DNA of 64,000 nucleotides, from assembly GCA_003674045.1 (NCBI GenBank), contig PENC01000020.1, positions 62,001-126,000 of the forward strand, read 5' to 3'. The notes under the pieces were generated by a model, which saw only the letters and a list, made by a program, of their open reading frames with translations, ran no database searches and was not told where the DNA came from. The stretch is from Streptomyces griseocarneus. GTDB taxonomy: Bacteria > Actinomycetota > Actinomycetes > Streptomycetales > Streptomycetaceae. The position numbers and the translations under genes were made by a program. Numbering within the stretch: the first letter of the stretch is position 1; every line of letters begins with the position of its first letter. This document shows, piece by piece, positions 1-8,334 of this stretch.

Positions 1-1378
1 TCACGTCGGTCACCGCCATGGAACCGGTCGTCAGCGTGCCCGTCTTGTCCAGTACGACGGTGTCCACGCGGCGCAGCCCCTCCAGCGCCTGCGGCCCGCG
101 CACCAGGATGCCGAGGCCCGCGCCCCGGCCCGTCGCCGCCAGCAGGGCCGTCGGCGTGGCCAGGCCCAGCGCGCAGGGGCAGGCGACGACCAGCACCGCG
201 ACGGCGGCCGTGACCGCCGACTGCGGGGGAGCGCCCGCGCCCAGCCAGAAGCCCAGGACGGCGACGGCCACGGCCAGCACCGCCGGGACGAACACGCCCG
301 CGACGGCGTCCGCGACCCGCTGTGCGCGGGCCTTGCCCGCCTGCGCGTCCTCCACCAGCTTGGCGATCCGGGCGAGTTGGGTGTCCGCGCCGACCGCCGT
401 GGCCCGGACCTCCAGCAGGCCGCCGGAGTTGACCGCTCCGCCGACCACGGCCGTGCCCGGCCCGGCCTCGACGGGCGCGCTCTCGCCCGTCACCAGCGAC
501 AGGTCCAGCGCCGAGCTGCCCGCCGTCACCACGCCGTCGGTCGCGACCCGCTCACCGGGGCGGACGACGAAGCGGTCGCCGACGCGCAACTGCTCGACCG
601 GCACCCGGCGCTCGCCGCCGTCGGCCGTCCGCAGCACGACCTCCTTCGCCGCCAGCGAGGCCAGCGCCCGCAGCGCCGAGCCCGTGCCGTGCCGCGCCTT
701 GGCCTCCAACAGTCGCCCGACCAGCACGAACAGTGGTACGCCGACGACCGCCTCCAGATATACGTCCGCCGTACCGGCCGCCATGGACGGCACCAGGGTG
801 AACGGCATCCGCATGTCGGGATCGCCCGCGCCGCCGAGGAACAGCGCGTATGTCGACCACGCGTACGAGGCCAGCACGCCGAGCGAGACGAGCGTGTCCA
901 TCGTCGCCGCCGAGTGCCGCAGCCCGCGCAGTGCCTTCTCGTGGAACGGCCACGCGCCCCATACGGCGACCGGCGTGGCCAGCGCGAAGCACAGCCACTG
1001 CCAGTTCCGGAACTGCAGCGCGGGGACCATGGACAGCACCAGGACGGGGACGGCCAGTACGGCCGTGACGACCAGCCGCGTCGTCGCGGCGGACGCCGTG
1101 CCGCCCTCCGTCGCGGTCTCCCGCGGCGCCTCCGGTTCCGGGAGCGACGCCGTGAAGCCCGCGCCCTCCACCACGGCCATCAGCTCGGCCGCGGTCACCG
1201 TCGGGGGATGGCTGACCCGGGCCCGGCCCGTGGCCAGGTTGACCGAGGCGCTCACCCCGTCGAGGCGGCCCAGCTTCTTCTCCACGCGGGCCACGCACGC
1301 GGCGCAGGTCATGCCGCCGACGAGGATCTCGGTGCCCGTGGTTCCCGCGGCTTCCGCGGTGGTGTCGACCGTGCTCAT
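1..1378 (-). CDS. copA: Copper-translocating P1B-type ATPase (5' part of gene; 3' end outside window)
   Basis: Exports Cu(I) across the cytoplasmic membrane using ATP. The visible 459 residues begin with an HMA metal-binding domain carrying GMTCAAC near residues 22-28, followed by membrane helices, the actuator motif TGES, the ion-binding CPC motif in helix 6, and the phosphorylation motif DKTGT near the window edge. CPC plus the N-terminal GMTCxxC domain is the copper/silver signature. The ATG at 1378 overlaps the stop of the upstream small gene as ATGA, so the two are probably translationally coupled. The gene runs off the start of the window, so the nucleotide-binding domain is not seen. 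Confidence 0.95.
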   Translation of the reverse strand, partial: MSTVDTTAEAAGTTGTEILVGGMTCAACVARVEKKLGRLDGVSASVNLATGRARVSHPPTVTAAELMAVVEGAGFTASLPEPEAPRETATEGGTASAATTRLVVTAVLAVPVLVLSMVPALQFRNWQWLCFALATPVAVWGAWPFHEKALRGLRHSAATMDTLVSLGVLASYAWSTYALFLGGAGDPDMRMPFTLVPSMAAGTADVYLEAVVGVPLFVLVGRLLEAKARHGTGSALRALASLAAKEVVLRTADGGERRVPVEQLRVGDRFVVRPGERVATDGVVTAGSSALDLSLVTGESAPVEAGPGTAVVGGAVNSGGLLEVRATAVGADTQLARIAKLVEDAQAGKARAQRVADAVAGVFVPAVLAVAVAVLGFWLGAGAPPQSAVTAAVAVLVVACPCALGLATPTALLAATGRGAGLGILVRGPQALEGLRRVDTVVLDKTGTLTTGSMAVTDV

Positions 1379-1617
1379 CGGACCGTCACCGTCCGCTCCG
1401 CCGGGGCGCCCATGCCGTGCATCCCGCCCATGCCACCCATACCGCCGTGGCCGCCGCCATGACCGCCGCCGGAACCCGATCCACCGCCGGTGCGGTGTAT
1501 GCCGGGAGCGGCGGGACCGGCCGCCGACCCGGCCGCGTACGCGACGCCGAAGAGGGCTGCCAGCAGTACGACGAAGCCGATCATGGAGCCATAGGGACTG
1601 AGACGACGAGTGGTCAT
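1375..1617 (-). CDS. Small His/Met/Gly-rich membrane protein upstream of copA
   Basis: An 80-residue protein with one transmembrane segment (about residues 10-32), then a flexible Gly-rich tail with repeated GGH, GGM and HGM units. His and Met side chains of this kind bind Cu(I) or Ag(I). It overlaps copA by ATGA, so it is probably the first gene of a copper-resistance operon, and a periplasmic copper scavenger or donor to the pump is the simplest inference. Start: ATG at 1617. An in-frame start further upstream would add a basic stretch not typical of a membrane protein. I do not recognise a named family. Confidence 0.72.
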   Translation of the reverse strand: MTTRRLSPYGSMIGFVVLLAALFGVAYAAGSAAGPAAPGIHRTGGGSGSGGGHGGGHGGMGGMGGMHGMGAPAERTVTVR

Positions 1618-1760
1618 CGCCGCATCGTGGCACGTCCGGCGCCGCGTTCCGCCCTGTGCGAGGGGTCCGCGGCACGTGAGGATTGTCCTTTTCACGGCCG
1701 GGAACCGGGGTGGCCTGCCGGCCGACTACCTGGGGATGGTGCGGTTCGGATTTTGCCGGG

Positions 1761-1871
1761 GTGCCTACTGGGGTGCGTCTTGCGCTGTGTGCGCGTCTGC
1801 GGGTTCGTCGGGGCTTGTCGCGCCCACGCGGCGGAGCCGCACAATGTCACAGCCCCGCGCCCCTTGCGGGG
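1761..1871 (+). repeat. Interspersed ~90-bp intergenic repeat, copy 1 (variant with insertion)
   Basis: This copy has the common left end (GCCTACTGGGGTGCGTCTTG) and the right-end hairpin CCCCGCGCCCCTTGCGGGG. The usual GCAGTT between them is replaced by about 30 bases containing the small hairpin GCGGCGGAGCCGC. It lies between the divergent copA-side gene and the P450. That position is exceptional, because the other copies lie at 3' ends. Confidence 0.75.
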
Positions 1872-1950
1872 CGTTGCGAACTGCTGGGAACTCAGTCCGT
1901 GTCCCGTCCGACTTCTCCGGTGTTCACGACTTCGCGAGGAGCAGCCCACC

Positions 1951-3198
1951 GTGTCGCAGCACGAGCCGATCTACCTCCACGGCACCCCGTACAAGCGGGA
2001 CCCCTATCCGCTCTACGCGGAGATGCGCGAGAAGGGCCCCGTCCACCGGGTGCGCTTCCCCAGCGGGGTCACCGCCTGGCTGGTCACCGGCCACGCCGCC
2101 GCGCAGCGCACCCTCGCCGACCCGCGGCTCGGCAAGAACCACGCGCTCGGCAACGACGGCTGGCGCGCCCAGGCCTCGATCATGCCCGAGCCGCAGCACT
2201 CCCAGCTCCAGGTCCACCTCCTGCACCAGGACGCACCCAAGCACACCGCGATGCGCCGCCTCATCACGGACGCCTTCGCCCCGCGCCGCGTCGAGGCGCT
2301 GCGCCCCCGCTTCCAGGAGATGGCGGACGCGCTCGTCGACGCCATGCCGGCGGACGCGGACTCCGCGGACCTCGTGGCGTGCTTCGCCGCCCGGTTCCCC
2401 TTCCAGGTCCTCGCCGAGGTCATCGGCCTGCCGCCGCACCTCGCCGGGCGCTTCCGCCGCGAGTGGGGCAAGGTCGTCGCCCCCGTCGGCCCCACGGACC
2501 CCGGCCGTCCCGCCTACGAGCAGCTGCTCCGTGAACTCCAGGGCTATATCGCCGAGGTCGTCGCCGACCGCCGCGCCGCGCCCGGCGACGGGCTGCTCTC
2601 CCGCCTCGTGGCCGCCCGCGACTCCGGCGAACTGACCCCGGAAGAGCTGGACTCCATGATCTTCCAGCTGCTGGTGGCCGGGCAGGAACCCGTCACCAAC
2701 CAGATCACCACCTCCCTCGTCGCCCTCTTCCGGCACCCCGGGGCCCTCGCGCGGCTGCGTGCCGAGCCCGCGCTGCTGCCCGCCGCCGTCGAGGAACTCC
2801 TCCGCCTCGACAGCGCCTTCGAGCTGACGACCTGGCGCTTCCTCGCCGAGGACGCCGAGCTGCACGGCACCCGCGTACCGGCGGGCGACTCCGTGATCGT
2901 CTCGCTGTGCGCCGCCAACCGCGACCCCGAGCGCTTCCCCGACCCCGACACCCTGGACCTCGACCGGGCCCAGGGCCCCCACCTCGCCTTCGGCCACGGC
3001 AGCCACTTCTGCCCCGGCGCCGCGCTGGCCCGTATCGAACTCCAGGTCGCCCTCGGCACCCTGCTCGCCCGGCTGCCCGGCCTGCGCCTCGCCGTCGCCG
3101 ACGAGGAACTGCCCTGGATCTCCGCGGTCCTGGGCCGCGGCGTGAGCGAACTGCCCGTGTCCTACGACGCCCCCGCCTGCCCCCGCGCCCGCCGATGA
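1951..3198 (+). CDS. Cytochrome P450 paired with isocyanide synthase
   Basis: A 415-residue soluble bacterial P450. The heme-binding loop FGHGSHFCPG has its ligand at Cys354. The K-helix ExxR lies in EELLRLDS. The I-helix reads AGQEPVTNQ, so the acidic residue and Thr are present with a Pro between them. The GTG start at 1951 is preceded by a purine-rich GAGGAGC. The stop overlaps the ATG of the next gene (ATGA), which ties it to the DIT1/PvcA homologue. Yeast pairs DIT1 with the P450 DIT2, and bacterial isocyanide synthases often have P450 or Fe/2OG partners. Tailoring of an isocyanide or formamide intermediate is therefore likely; the substrate is unknown. Confidence 0.9.
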   Translation: MSQHEPIYLHGTPYKRDPYPLYAEMREKGPVHRVRFPSGVTAWLVTGHAAAQRTLADPRLGKNHALGNDGWRAQASIMPEPQHSQLQVHLLHQDAPKHTAMRRLITDAFAPRRVEALRPRFQEMADALVDAMPADADSADLVACFAARFPFQVLAEVIGLPPHLAGRFRREWGKVVAPVGPTDPGRPAYEQLLRELQGYIAEVVADRRAAPGDGLLSRLVAARDSGELTPEELDSMIFQLLVAGQEPVTNQITTSLVALFRHPGALARLRAEPALLPAAVEELLRLDSAFELTTWRFLAEDAELHGTRVPAGDSVIVSLCAANRDPERFPDPDTLDLDRAQGPHLAFGHGSHFCPGAALARIELQVALGTLLARLPGLRLAVADEELPWISAVLGRGVSELPVSYDAPACPRARR

Positions 3199-4142
3199 CC
3201 ACCGCGAGAACGCCTTTCCTCCCCACCATGAATCACGACTCCGTCGAGGCCCGCGTCCTGGGCCTGCTCCTGCCGCACCACCGCAGCACGGGGGCCACCG
3301 CCACCGATCCCGCGGACCACCCCGAACAGCTCGCCCAGATACGTCGGTTCACCGAGGCCGGTGAGCCCATCGTGTTCACCCTGCCCGGCTTCCCCTGCAA
3401 GTCGCCCAACCCCGCCAAGGTGCTCGGGCACCTCCCCGACGAGGGCGAACGCCTCTCGCTGCGCTTCCTCGACCGGCTCTGCGCCCGCATCGGCGAGATA
3501 TACGGGCCCGGGGCGCGCATGCTCATCTGCTCCGACGGCCACATCTTCGGCGACCTCATCCGCGTCCCCGACGCGCACATCGACGCCTACGGCGACGCGC
3601 TGCGCGCCCTGATCGACCGGGAGGGGCTCGCCCACCTCGACACCTTCGACCTGCGCCAGGTGCACGGCGACCTGGACCACGACACCAAGCGCGCCCTGGT
3701 CGTCGCCGACTACGCCCCCTCCACCGACGCGCTGCGCGCCCAGGTGCGCGCCGGGGACGAGGACACCCTGCGCCTCTATCTCGGCATCACCCGCTTCCTC
3801 TTCGAGGACACCCCGGACCGCACGGGCACCCGGTCCGCCCTCCAGCGCGAGTGCCGCCGCCGCGCCTACGAGGTCATCGCCCGCAGCCGCGCCTGGGGCG
3901 ACCTCATCGCAGACTGCCACCCCCGCTCCGTACGCCTCTCCATCCACCCCCAGCGCACGGGCGCCGAGAAGTTCGGCATCCGCCTGCTGGAATCGGCCGA
4001 CGCGTGGGCCACCCCCTGGCACACCACGGTCCTCCGCGGCCCGGGCGGCCGGGCGCGCCTCCTCCACCGGGCCCACGCGGCCCGCCTGGGCGTCCCCGTC
4101 CTGCGGGACGGACGGCCCAGCCACTACCGGACGGTCAGCTGA
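3195..4142 (+). CDS. DIT1/PvcA-family isocyanide (isonitrile) synthase
   Basis: A 315-residue single-domain protein. Members of this family convert the amino group of an amino acid, usually Tyr or Trp, to an isonitrile using ribulose 5-phosphate, or make N-formyl-tyrosine in yeast. The N-terminal signature FTLPGFPCKSPNPAKVLG (around residues 55-72) is typical of DIT1/PvcA proteins, and the length matches. The ATG at 3195 overlaps the P450 stop by four bases; an alternative ATG lies at 3228. The pair forms a compact two-gene unit followed by a terminator hairpin. The substrate cannot be read from sequence. A metal-binding product is suggested only by neighbours: the copper pump on one side and the siderophore-type importer on the other. 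Confidence 0.85.
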   Translation: MTTARTPFLPTMNHDSVEARVLGLLLPHHRSTGATATDPADHPEQLAQIRRFTEAGEPIVFTLPGFPCKSPNPAKVLGHLPDEGERLSLRFLDRLCARIGEIYGPGARMLICSDGHIFGDLIRVPDAHIDAYGDALRALIDREGLAHLDTFDLRQVHGDLDHDTKRALVVADYAPSTDALRAQVRAGDEDTLRLYLGITRFLFEDTPDRTGTRSALQRECRRRAYEVIARSRAWGDLIADCHPRSVRLSIHPQRTGAEKFGIRLLESADAWATPWHTTVLRGPGGRARLLHRAHAARLGVPVLRDGRPSHYRTVS

Positions 4143-4159
4143 CGGGGGAGGTCGGCTTT

Positions 4160-4207
4160 CGTCTGCGGGCCGGTGGGGGCTGGTCGCGCCGTTCCCCGCG
4201 CCCCTGG
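4160..4207 (+). repeat. Interspersed intergenic repeat, copy 2 (right part only)
   Basis: Partial copy: GTCTGCGGGCCGGTGGGGGC, then the core GTTCCCCGCGCCCCT, with one change (CGCC for CGCA) before the core. It follows the isocyanide synthase gene in the convergent gap before the ABC transporter. Confidence 0.7.
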
Positions 4208-4356
4208 GTGCGTGCGTGGCCGGGGGCGTTGCCTCCGGGCGGAACCTGAAACGCGGTGCGTGCGGCCGATTCGGGTTGCGTGCTGTGCTCCATGCACCGT
4301 CGTTTCAGAACCCGCCCTCCGGCCCCGCCCCCTCCGCCGGTGGTCGGCTGTCCGTA

Positions 4357-4371
4357 GGGGGCGAAGCCCCC
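4357..4371. terminator. GGGGGC-GAA-GCCCCC hairpin
   Basis: Perfect 6-bp GC stem with a GAA loop, in the 242-bp gap between the convergent isocyanide synthase and ABC ATPase genes. It fits a bidirectional terminator. The rest of the gap holds repeat copy 2 and nothing else recognisable. Confidence 0.65.
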
Positions 4372-4384
4372 GTTATCGGCCGCC

Positions 4385-5179
4385 TCAGACCGACTGGGGC
4401 TCCCGCGGCGCCGGGGCCCGGTGGTCGAAGGCGATCAACGGGTCGCCCGTCAGCGGGTGTTCCACCACCGCCGCGCGGACGCCGAAGACGTCCGCCAGGA
4501 GGTCCGGGGTCAGCACCTCGCGCGGGGTGCCCGAAGCCACCAGGGCGCCGTGGTGGAGGACGTGCAGGCGGTCGCAGAGGGACGCCGCCGCGTTGAGGTC
4601 GTGGAGCGACAGCAGGGTCGTACGGCGCTGGACGCGCAGGAGGGACAGCAGTTCCACCTGGTGCTGCACATCCAGGTGGTTGGTCGGCTCGTCCAGGACG
4701 AGCACCTTCGGGTCCTGCGCGAGGGCGCGGGCCAGCAGGACCCGCTGGCGTTCGCCCCCGGAGAGCGCCGAGAAGCGGCGGGCGCCGAAACCGGCCATGC
4801 CGACCCTTTCCAGGGCCGCCGTCACCAGCTCGGCGTCCGTGCGGTCCTCGCCCGCGAACGCGCGCTTGTAGGGCGTACGGCCCATGGCCACGACGGCGCG
4901 GACCGACAGCTCGAAGTCGCTGCCGCGCTCCTGCGGCAGGGCCGCCACGCGCCGCGCCGCCTCGGCGGCGCCGAGCGCGCGGACGTCCGTGCCGTCGAGC
5001 AGCACCCGCCCGGCGTGCGGCTTGAGATAGCGGTAGACGGTGCGCAGCAGCGTGGACTTGCCGCTGCCGTTGGGGCCGACGATCCCCGCGATCTCGCCGT
5101 CCTCGGCGATCAGACCGACCCCGGCGACCACCGTCCGCCCGGACAGGGTCACGTCGAGTTCCTCGATGGCGACGCGCAT
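4385..5179 (-). CDS. ABC transporter ATP-binding protein, Fe-siderophore/B12/heme type
   Basis: A 264-residue FecE/FepC-type ATPase that powers import through the adjacent FecCD-like permease. Walker A is GPNGSGKST (residues ~34-42), the Q-loop lies in ALPQE, the signature is LSGGERQR, Walker B is VLVLDEPTNHLD, and the switch His is in LLSLHD. It is the last gene of an operon in the order binding protein, permease, ATPase. The ATG lies 4 bp after the permease stop. The ligand class (ferric siderophore, heme, cobalamin or another metallophore) cannot be decided from the ATPase. Confidence 0.94.
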   Translation of the reverse strand: MRVAIEELDVTLSGRTVVAGVGLIAEDGEIAGIVGPNGSGKSTLLRTVYRYLKPHAGRVLLDGTDVRALGAAEAARRVAALPQERGSDFELSVRAVVAMGRTPYKRAFAGEDRTDAELVTAALERVGMAGFGARRFSALSGGERQRVLLARALAQDPKVLVLDEPTNHLDVQHQVELLSLLRVQRRTTLLSLHDLNAAASLCDRLHVLHHGALVASGTPREVLTPDLLADVFGVRAAVVEHPLTGDPLIAFDHRAPAPREPQSV

Positions 5180-5183
5180 GCCG

Positions 5184-6260
5184 CTATCCCCTCTCCAGAC
5201 GGCGGTCCAGTAGATACAGCAGGGTCGGTGCCCCGATCAGCGCGGTCACCACGCCGACCGGCAGCTCCTGGTCCGGCAGCGCCGTACGGGCCACCAGGTC
5301 GACGACGACCAGCAGGACGGCGCCGAACAGCGCGGTGGCGGGCAGCAGTCTGCGATGGGCGCCGCCGACGACCATCCGGCACACGTGCGGCACCATCAGC
5401 CCCACGAAACCGATGGCTCCGGACACCGACACGAGCACCCCGGTGAGCACACTCGTCACGACGAACAGCTCACGCCGCAGCCGGTTCACCTCGATGCCCA
5501 GCCCGGCGGCCGTCTCGTCGCCCATCAGCAGCGCGTCGAGGGCCCGGGCACGGGCCAGCAGCACCAGAAGCCCGAGCAGCACGGCGGCCGCGGGCAGGGC
5601 GAGACCCGACCACTGGGCCCCGCCCAGCGAGCCCATCAGCCAGAACAGCACGCCGTGCGTCTGCTGCTCGTCCCCGGCCTGGAGCACCAGGTAGTGGGTG
5701 AAGCCGGACAGGAACTGCCCGATGCCCACACCGGAGAGCACCAGCCGCAGCGGCGAGAACCCGCCGCCGCGCCGGGCCATGGCCCACACCAGGGCGAAGG
5801 ACGCCAGCGCGCCCGCGAACGCCGCCGTGGACAGCCCGATCCCGAGCAGTCCGCCCGCCCCCGCGCCCAGCACGATCGCGGCGACCGCGCCCAGCGAGGC
5901 ACCGCTGGAGATGCCCAGCAGATAGGGGTCGGCGAGCGGATTGCGGACCAGCGCCTGGACGGCCGTGCCGACCAGGCCCAGGCCCGCGCCCACCACGGCC
6001 GCGAGCAGCGCGCGCGGTACCCGCAGCCGCCACACGATCAGGTCCTGGGTGCCGGGCACGGGGCTCTCGCCGCCGATGCCGCGCGCCACCGAGGACCACA
6101 CTTCCCGCAGCGGCACATGGGTCGAGCCCAGGCAGACGGACGCGGTCAGCGCCGCCACCAGGAGCACGGCCAGCACCGCGCAGGCCCACCCGGCCCGTAC
6201 GCCCGGTTCCCGCTCCCGCGCCTCTTCCGCGTCCGCGGCCGTGGTGGGCGCGGACGTCAC
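5184..6260 (-). CDS. FecCD-family ABC permease (metallophore uptake)
   Basis: A 358-residue polytopic membrane protein with about ten hydrophobic segments. It begins with a short cytoplasmic N-terminus and has the family feature NPLADPYLLGISSGASLG after the third membrane region. It forms the translocation channel with the ATPase encoded downstream. The GTG start at 6260 overlaps the stop of the binding-protein gene (GTGA), indicating a coupled operon. Only one FecCD-type permease is present, so the channel is presumably a homodimer, as in BtuC. Confidence 0.93.
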   Translation of the reverse strand: MTSAPTTAADAEEAREREPGVRAGWACAVLAVLLVAALTASVCLGSTHVPLREVWSSVARGIGGESPVPGTQDLIVWRLRVPRALLAAVVGAGLGLVGTAVQALVRNPLADPYLLGISSGASLGAVAAIVLGAGAGGLLGIGLSTAAFAGALASFALVWAMARRGGGFSPLRLVLSGVGIGQFLSGFTHYLVLQAGDEQQTHGVLFWLMGSLGGAQWSGLALPAAAVLLGLLVLLARARALDALLMGDETAAGLGIEVNRLRRELFVVTSVLTGVLVSVSGAIGFVGLMVPHVCRMVVGGAHRRLLPATALFGAVLLVVVDLVARTALPDQELPVGVVTALIGAPTLLYLLDRRLERG

Positions 6261-7327
6261 TTGACCAGGTCCGGGTGGAGCGTGTGCGCGATCTCGCGCA
6301 CGGTGTCCGCGCTGCGCACCCCGCCGATCGTGGTGCGCTCCGAGCCGATGCGCACGAAGCGGCCCTCCTTCACGGCGGGGAGGTCCTTGGTCGCCGGGAA
6401 GGAACGCAGGAAGTCGGCGGCCTCGTCGAACGCCTTCCGGTTCGCCTCCTCGCTGCCGCGGTTGCGCACCCCGAGCTGGATCCAGTCCGGGTTCTTGGCG
6501 ACGACGTCCTCCCAGCCCACCGGCTTGAAGTCGCCGTCACAGTCGGCGAAGACGTTCCGCGCGCCCGCCTGCGTGATCACCGCGTTGGCGACCTGCCGGT
6601 TGCACACGGCCATGGGCTGCTTGGTGCCCGCGTCGAAGTCGAAGAAGAAGTAGGTCGGCCGCTTGTCCTCGGGAACGCCCTTGAGCGCGTCGCGCACGGC
6701 GTCCGTCTTCTTGTTCATCGCGCCGACGAGCTCGTCGGCCCGCTGCGAGGTGCCGGTGATCTGGCCGAGCGACTGGATGTCGGCCGCCACACCGGACAGG
6801 TCGGTGCGCGGGCTCTTGTTCATCGAGGCGCACGCGGTCGACTTCAGGAAGACGTGCTTGATGCCCGCCGCCTTGAACTCCTCGGCCGTGGGGGCGTCGG
6901 GCGTCTTGCCCATGTTCTTCATGGAGGAGAACGCGTCGATGTAGAGGTCGGCGCCGGAGCCCAGCAGCTTCTCCTTGGGGATCGACATCTTCCCCAGCAC
7001 CGGCACCTTCGCCGCCTGGTCGGCGAACTGCCCCGGCAGCGCGCCCTTGCCGGGCGGGAAGCCCGTGCCGACCACCTTGTCGCCCGCGCCCAGCCACATC
7101 AGCAGCTCCAGGCTCGCCGCGTTACTGGTGACGATCTTCTTCGGGGCCGAGTCGAAGGTCGTCTTCGCCCCCATGCAGTCGGTCACGCTCACCGGGAAAC
7201 CCGCGGGCGCGGAGGCGGACGCCCCGGCGTCGTCGGACCCCTTCGTCCCGCCGCCACCGCCGCAGGCCGTCACCGTCGCCGACAGGGCCACAGCGGCCAG
7301 CACACCGCACCACACACGAGGGCGCAT
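6257..7327 (-). CDS. Metallophore-binding lipoprotein of ABC transporter
   Basis: A 356-residue substrate-binding protein of the BtuF/FhuD type. The N-terminus is a lipoprotein signal: basic start, hydrophobic core, lipobox LSATVTAC, then a Gly-rich linker. The mature part has the two-lobe pattern of the family (KKIVTSNAASLELLMWLGAG near the start). It has extra Cys residues (DCMGAK, STACAS, AVCNR, ADCDGD) that could form disulfides. ATG 7327 has GGAG about ten bases upstream; an in-frame GTG at 7351 is less likely. No iron box is visible in the upstream region. Proximity to the isocyanide synthase suggests, but does not prove, that the ligand is an isonitrile-metal complex. Confidence 0.88.
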   Translation of the reverse strand: MRPRVWCGVLAAVALSATVTACGGGGGTKGSDDAGASASAPAGFPVSVTDCMGAKTTFDSAPKKIVTSNAASLELLMWLGAGDKVVGTGFPPGKGALPGQFADQAAKVPVLGKMSIPKEKLLGSGADLYIDAFSSMKNMGKTPDAPTAEEFKAAGIKHVFLKSTACASMNKSPRTDLSGVAADIQSLGQITGTSQRADELVGAMNKKTDAVRDALKGVPEDKRPTYFFFDFDAGTKQPMAVCNRQVANAVITQAGARNVFADCDGDFKPVGWEDVVAKNPDWIQLGVRNRGSEEANRKAFDEAADFLRSFPATKDLPAVKEGRFVRIGSERTTIGGVRSADTVREIAHTLHPDLVK

Positions 7328-7514
7328 CAGAAACACTCCAGAACTCGGCACACGTCCGGACCCGCCCGTGCGGGCCCGGATCAGTTAGTCGGACCGCATC
7401 CGCGCCCGGTTCCCGCGCATCGCGAGGAATCGCGACGTACGCTGCCCCGAGCACCCTGTGGTTCCTGTCCCCTGTCGTTTTGCGTGTCGCTCGTGCCGTG
7501 CGAAGGAGGCCGCC

Positions 7515-8246
7515 GTGGCGGACCAGCTCAAGGAGATGCCCACCGACTGGCGGCGCGCCCTGGCCGTCGTCGCCCACCCCGACGACCTGGAGTACGGTGC
7601 CTCCGCCGCCATCGCCACCTGGCTCGACGACGGCCGCGAGTGCGCGTACGTGCTGGCCAGCGCGGGCGAGGCGGGCATCGACACGCTCTCCCCGGCCGAG
7701 GCGGGGCCGCTGCGCGAGCGGGAGCAGCGCGCGTCCGCGGCGGCGGTGGGCGTGCAGACCGTCGAATTCCTCGGGCATCACGACGGCGTCATCGAGTACG
7801 GGCCCCGGCTGCGCCGCGACTTCGCCGCCGCGATCCGGCGGCACCGGCCCGAGCTGGTCCTCACCCTCAACCACCACGACACCTGGGGCGGCGTCTACTG
7901 GAACACCCCCGACCACCGGGCCGTGGGCCGGGCCGTCCTCGACGCGGCCGGCGACGCGGGGAACCGCTGGATCTTCCCCGAGCTCGCGGAGCAGGGCCTC
8001 GCACCCTGGGACGGCGTCCGCTACGTGGCCGTCGCGGGCTCGCCGCAGCCGACCCACGCGGTGGCCGCTGCCGCCGGGCTCGAACGCGCGGTTGCGTCCC
8101 TTTTGTGTCACCGGACGTATATCGAGGCGCTCACGAAGGATGAGCCGGAGGGGTATTGCCGCGGCTTTCTGGAGGGCAATATGCGGCGTGCCGGTGAGCG
8201 TTTTGGGGGGCAGCTGGCCGTGGCGTTTGAGCTTTTCGTCCGCTGA
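7515..8246 (+). CDS. PIG-L/LmbE family zinc deacetylase
   Basis: A 243-residue protein with the family zinc motif AHPDDLEYG near residues 25-33 and a second HxxH-type region around TLNHHDTWGG and NTPDHRAVG. The family includes MshB (mycothiol biosynthesis), Mca (mycothiol conjugate amidase) and antibiotic GlcNAc deacetylases. The start chosen is GTG 7515, with AAGGAGG directly upstream. It stands alone, divergent from the transporter operon, and its stop abuts repeat copy 3. The substrate is not assignable; deacetylation of an N-acetyl sugar conjugate is the family expectation. Confidence 0.88.
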   Translation: MADQLKEMPTDWRRALAVVAHPDDLEYGASAAIATWLDDGRECAYVLASAGEAGIDTLSPAEAGPLREREQRASAAAVGVQTVEFLGHHDGVIEYGPRLRRDFAAAIRRHRPELVLTLNHHDTWGGVYWNTPDHRAVGRAVLDAAGDAGNRWIFPELAEQGLAPWDGVRYVAVAGSPQPTHAVAAAAGLERAVASLLCHRTYIEALTKDEPEGYCRGFLEGNMRRAGERFGGQLAVAFELFVR

Positions 8247-8248
8247 GT

Positions 8249-8334
8249 CGCCTACTGGGCTGCGGCTTGCGCTATGCGTGCGGCTGCGGGACGGTGGGGG
8301 CTGGGCGCGCAGTTCCCCGCGCCCCTATGGGGCG
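8249..8334 (+). repeat. Interspersed intergenic repeat, copy 3
   Basis: Near-full copy from CGCCTACTGGGCTGCGG to the hairpin GCGCCCCTATGGGGCGC. The loop of the hairpin contains the TAG stop codon (read on the minus strand) of the phosphatase gene that converges from the right. Confidence 0.85.

Noticed and set aside
7328..7514. Iron box or cobalamin riboswitch upstream of the metallophore importer
   Set aside because: I looked for TTAGGTTAGGCTAACCTAA-like sites and for B12-riboswitch core sequences and saw neither in this short region.
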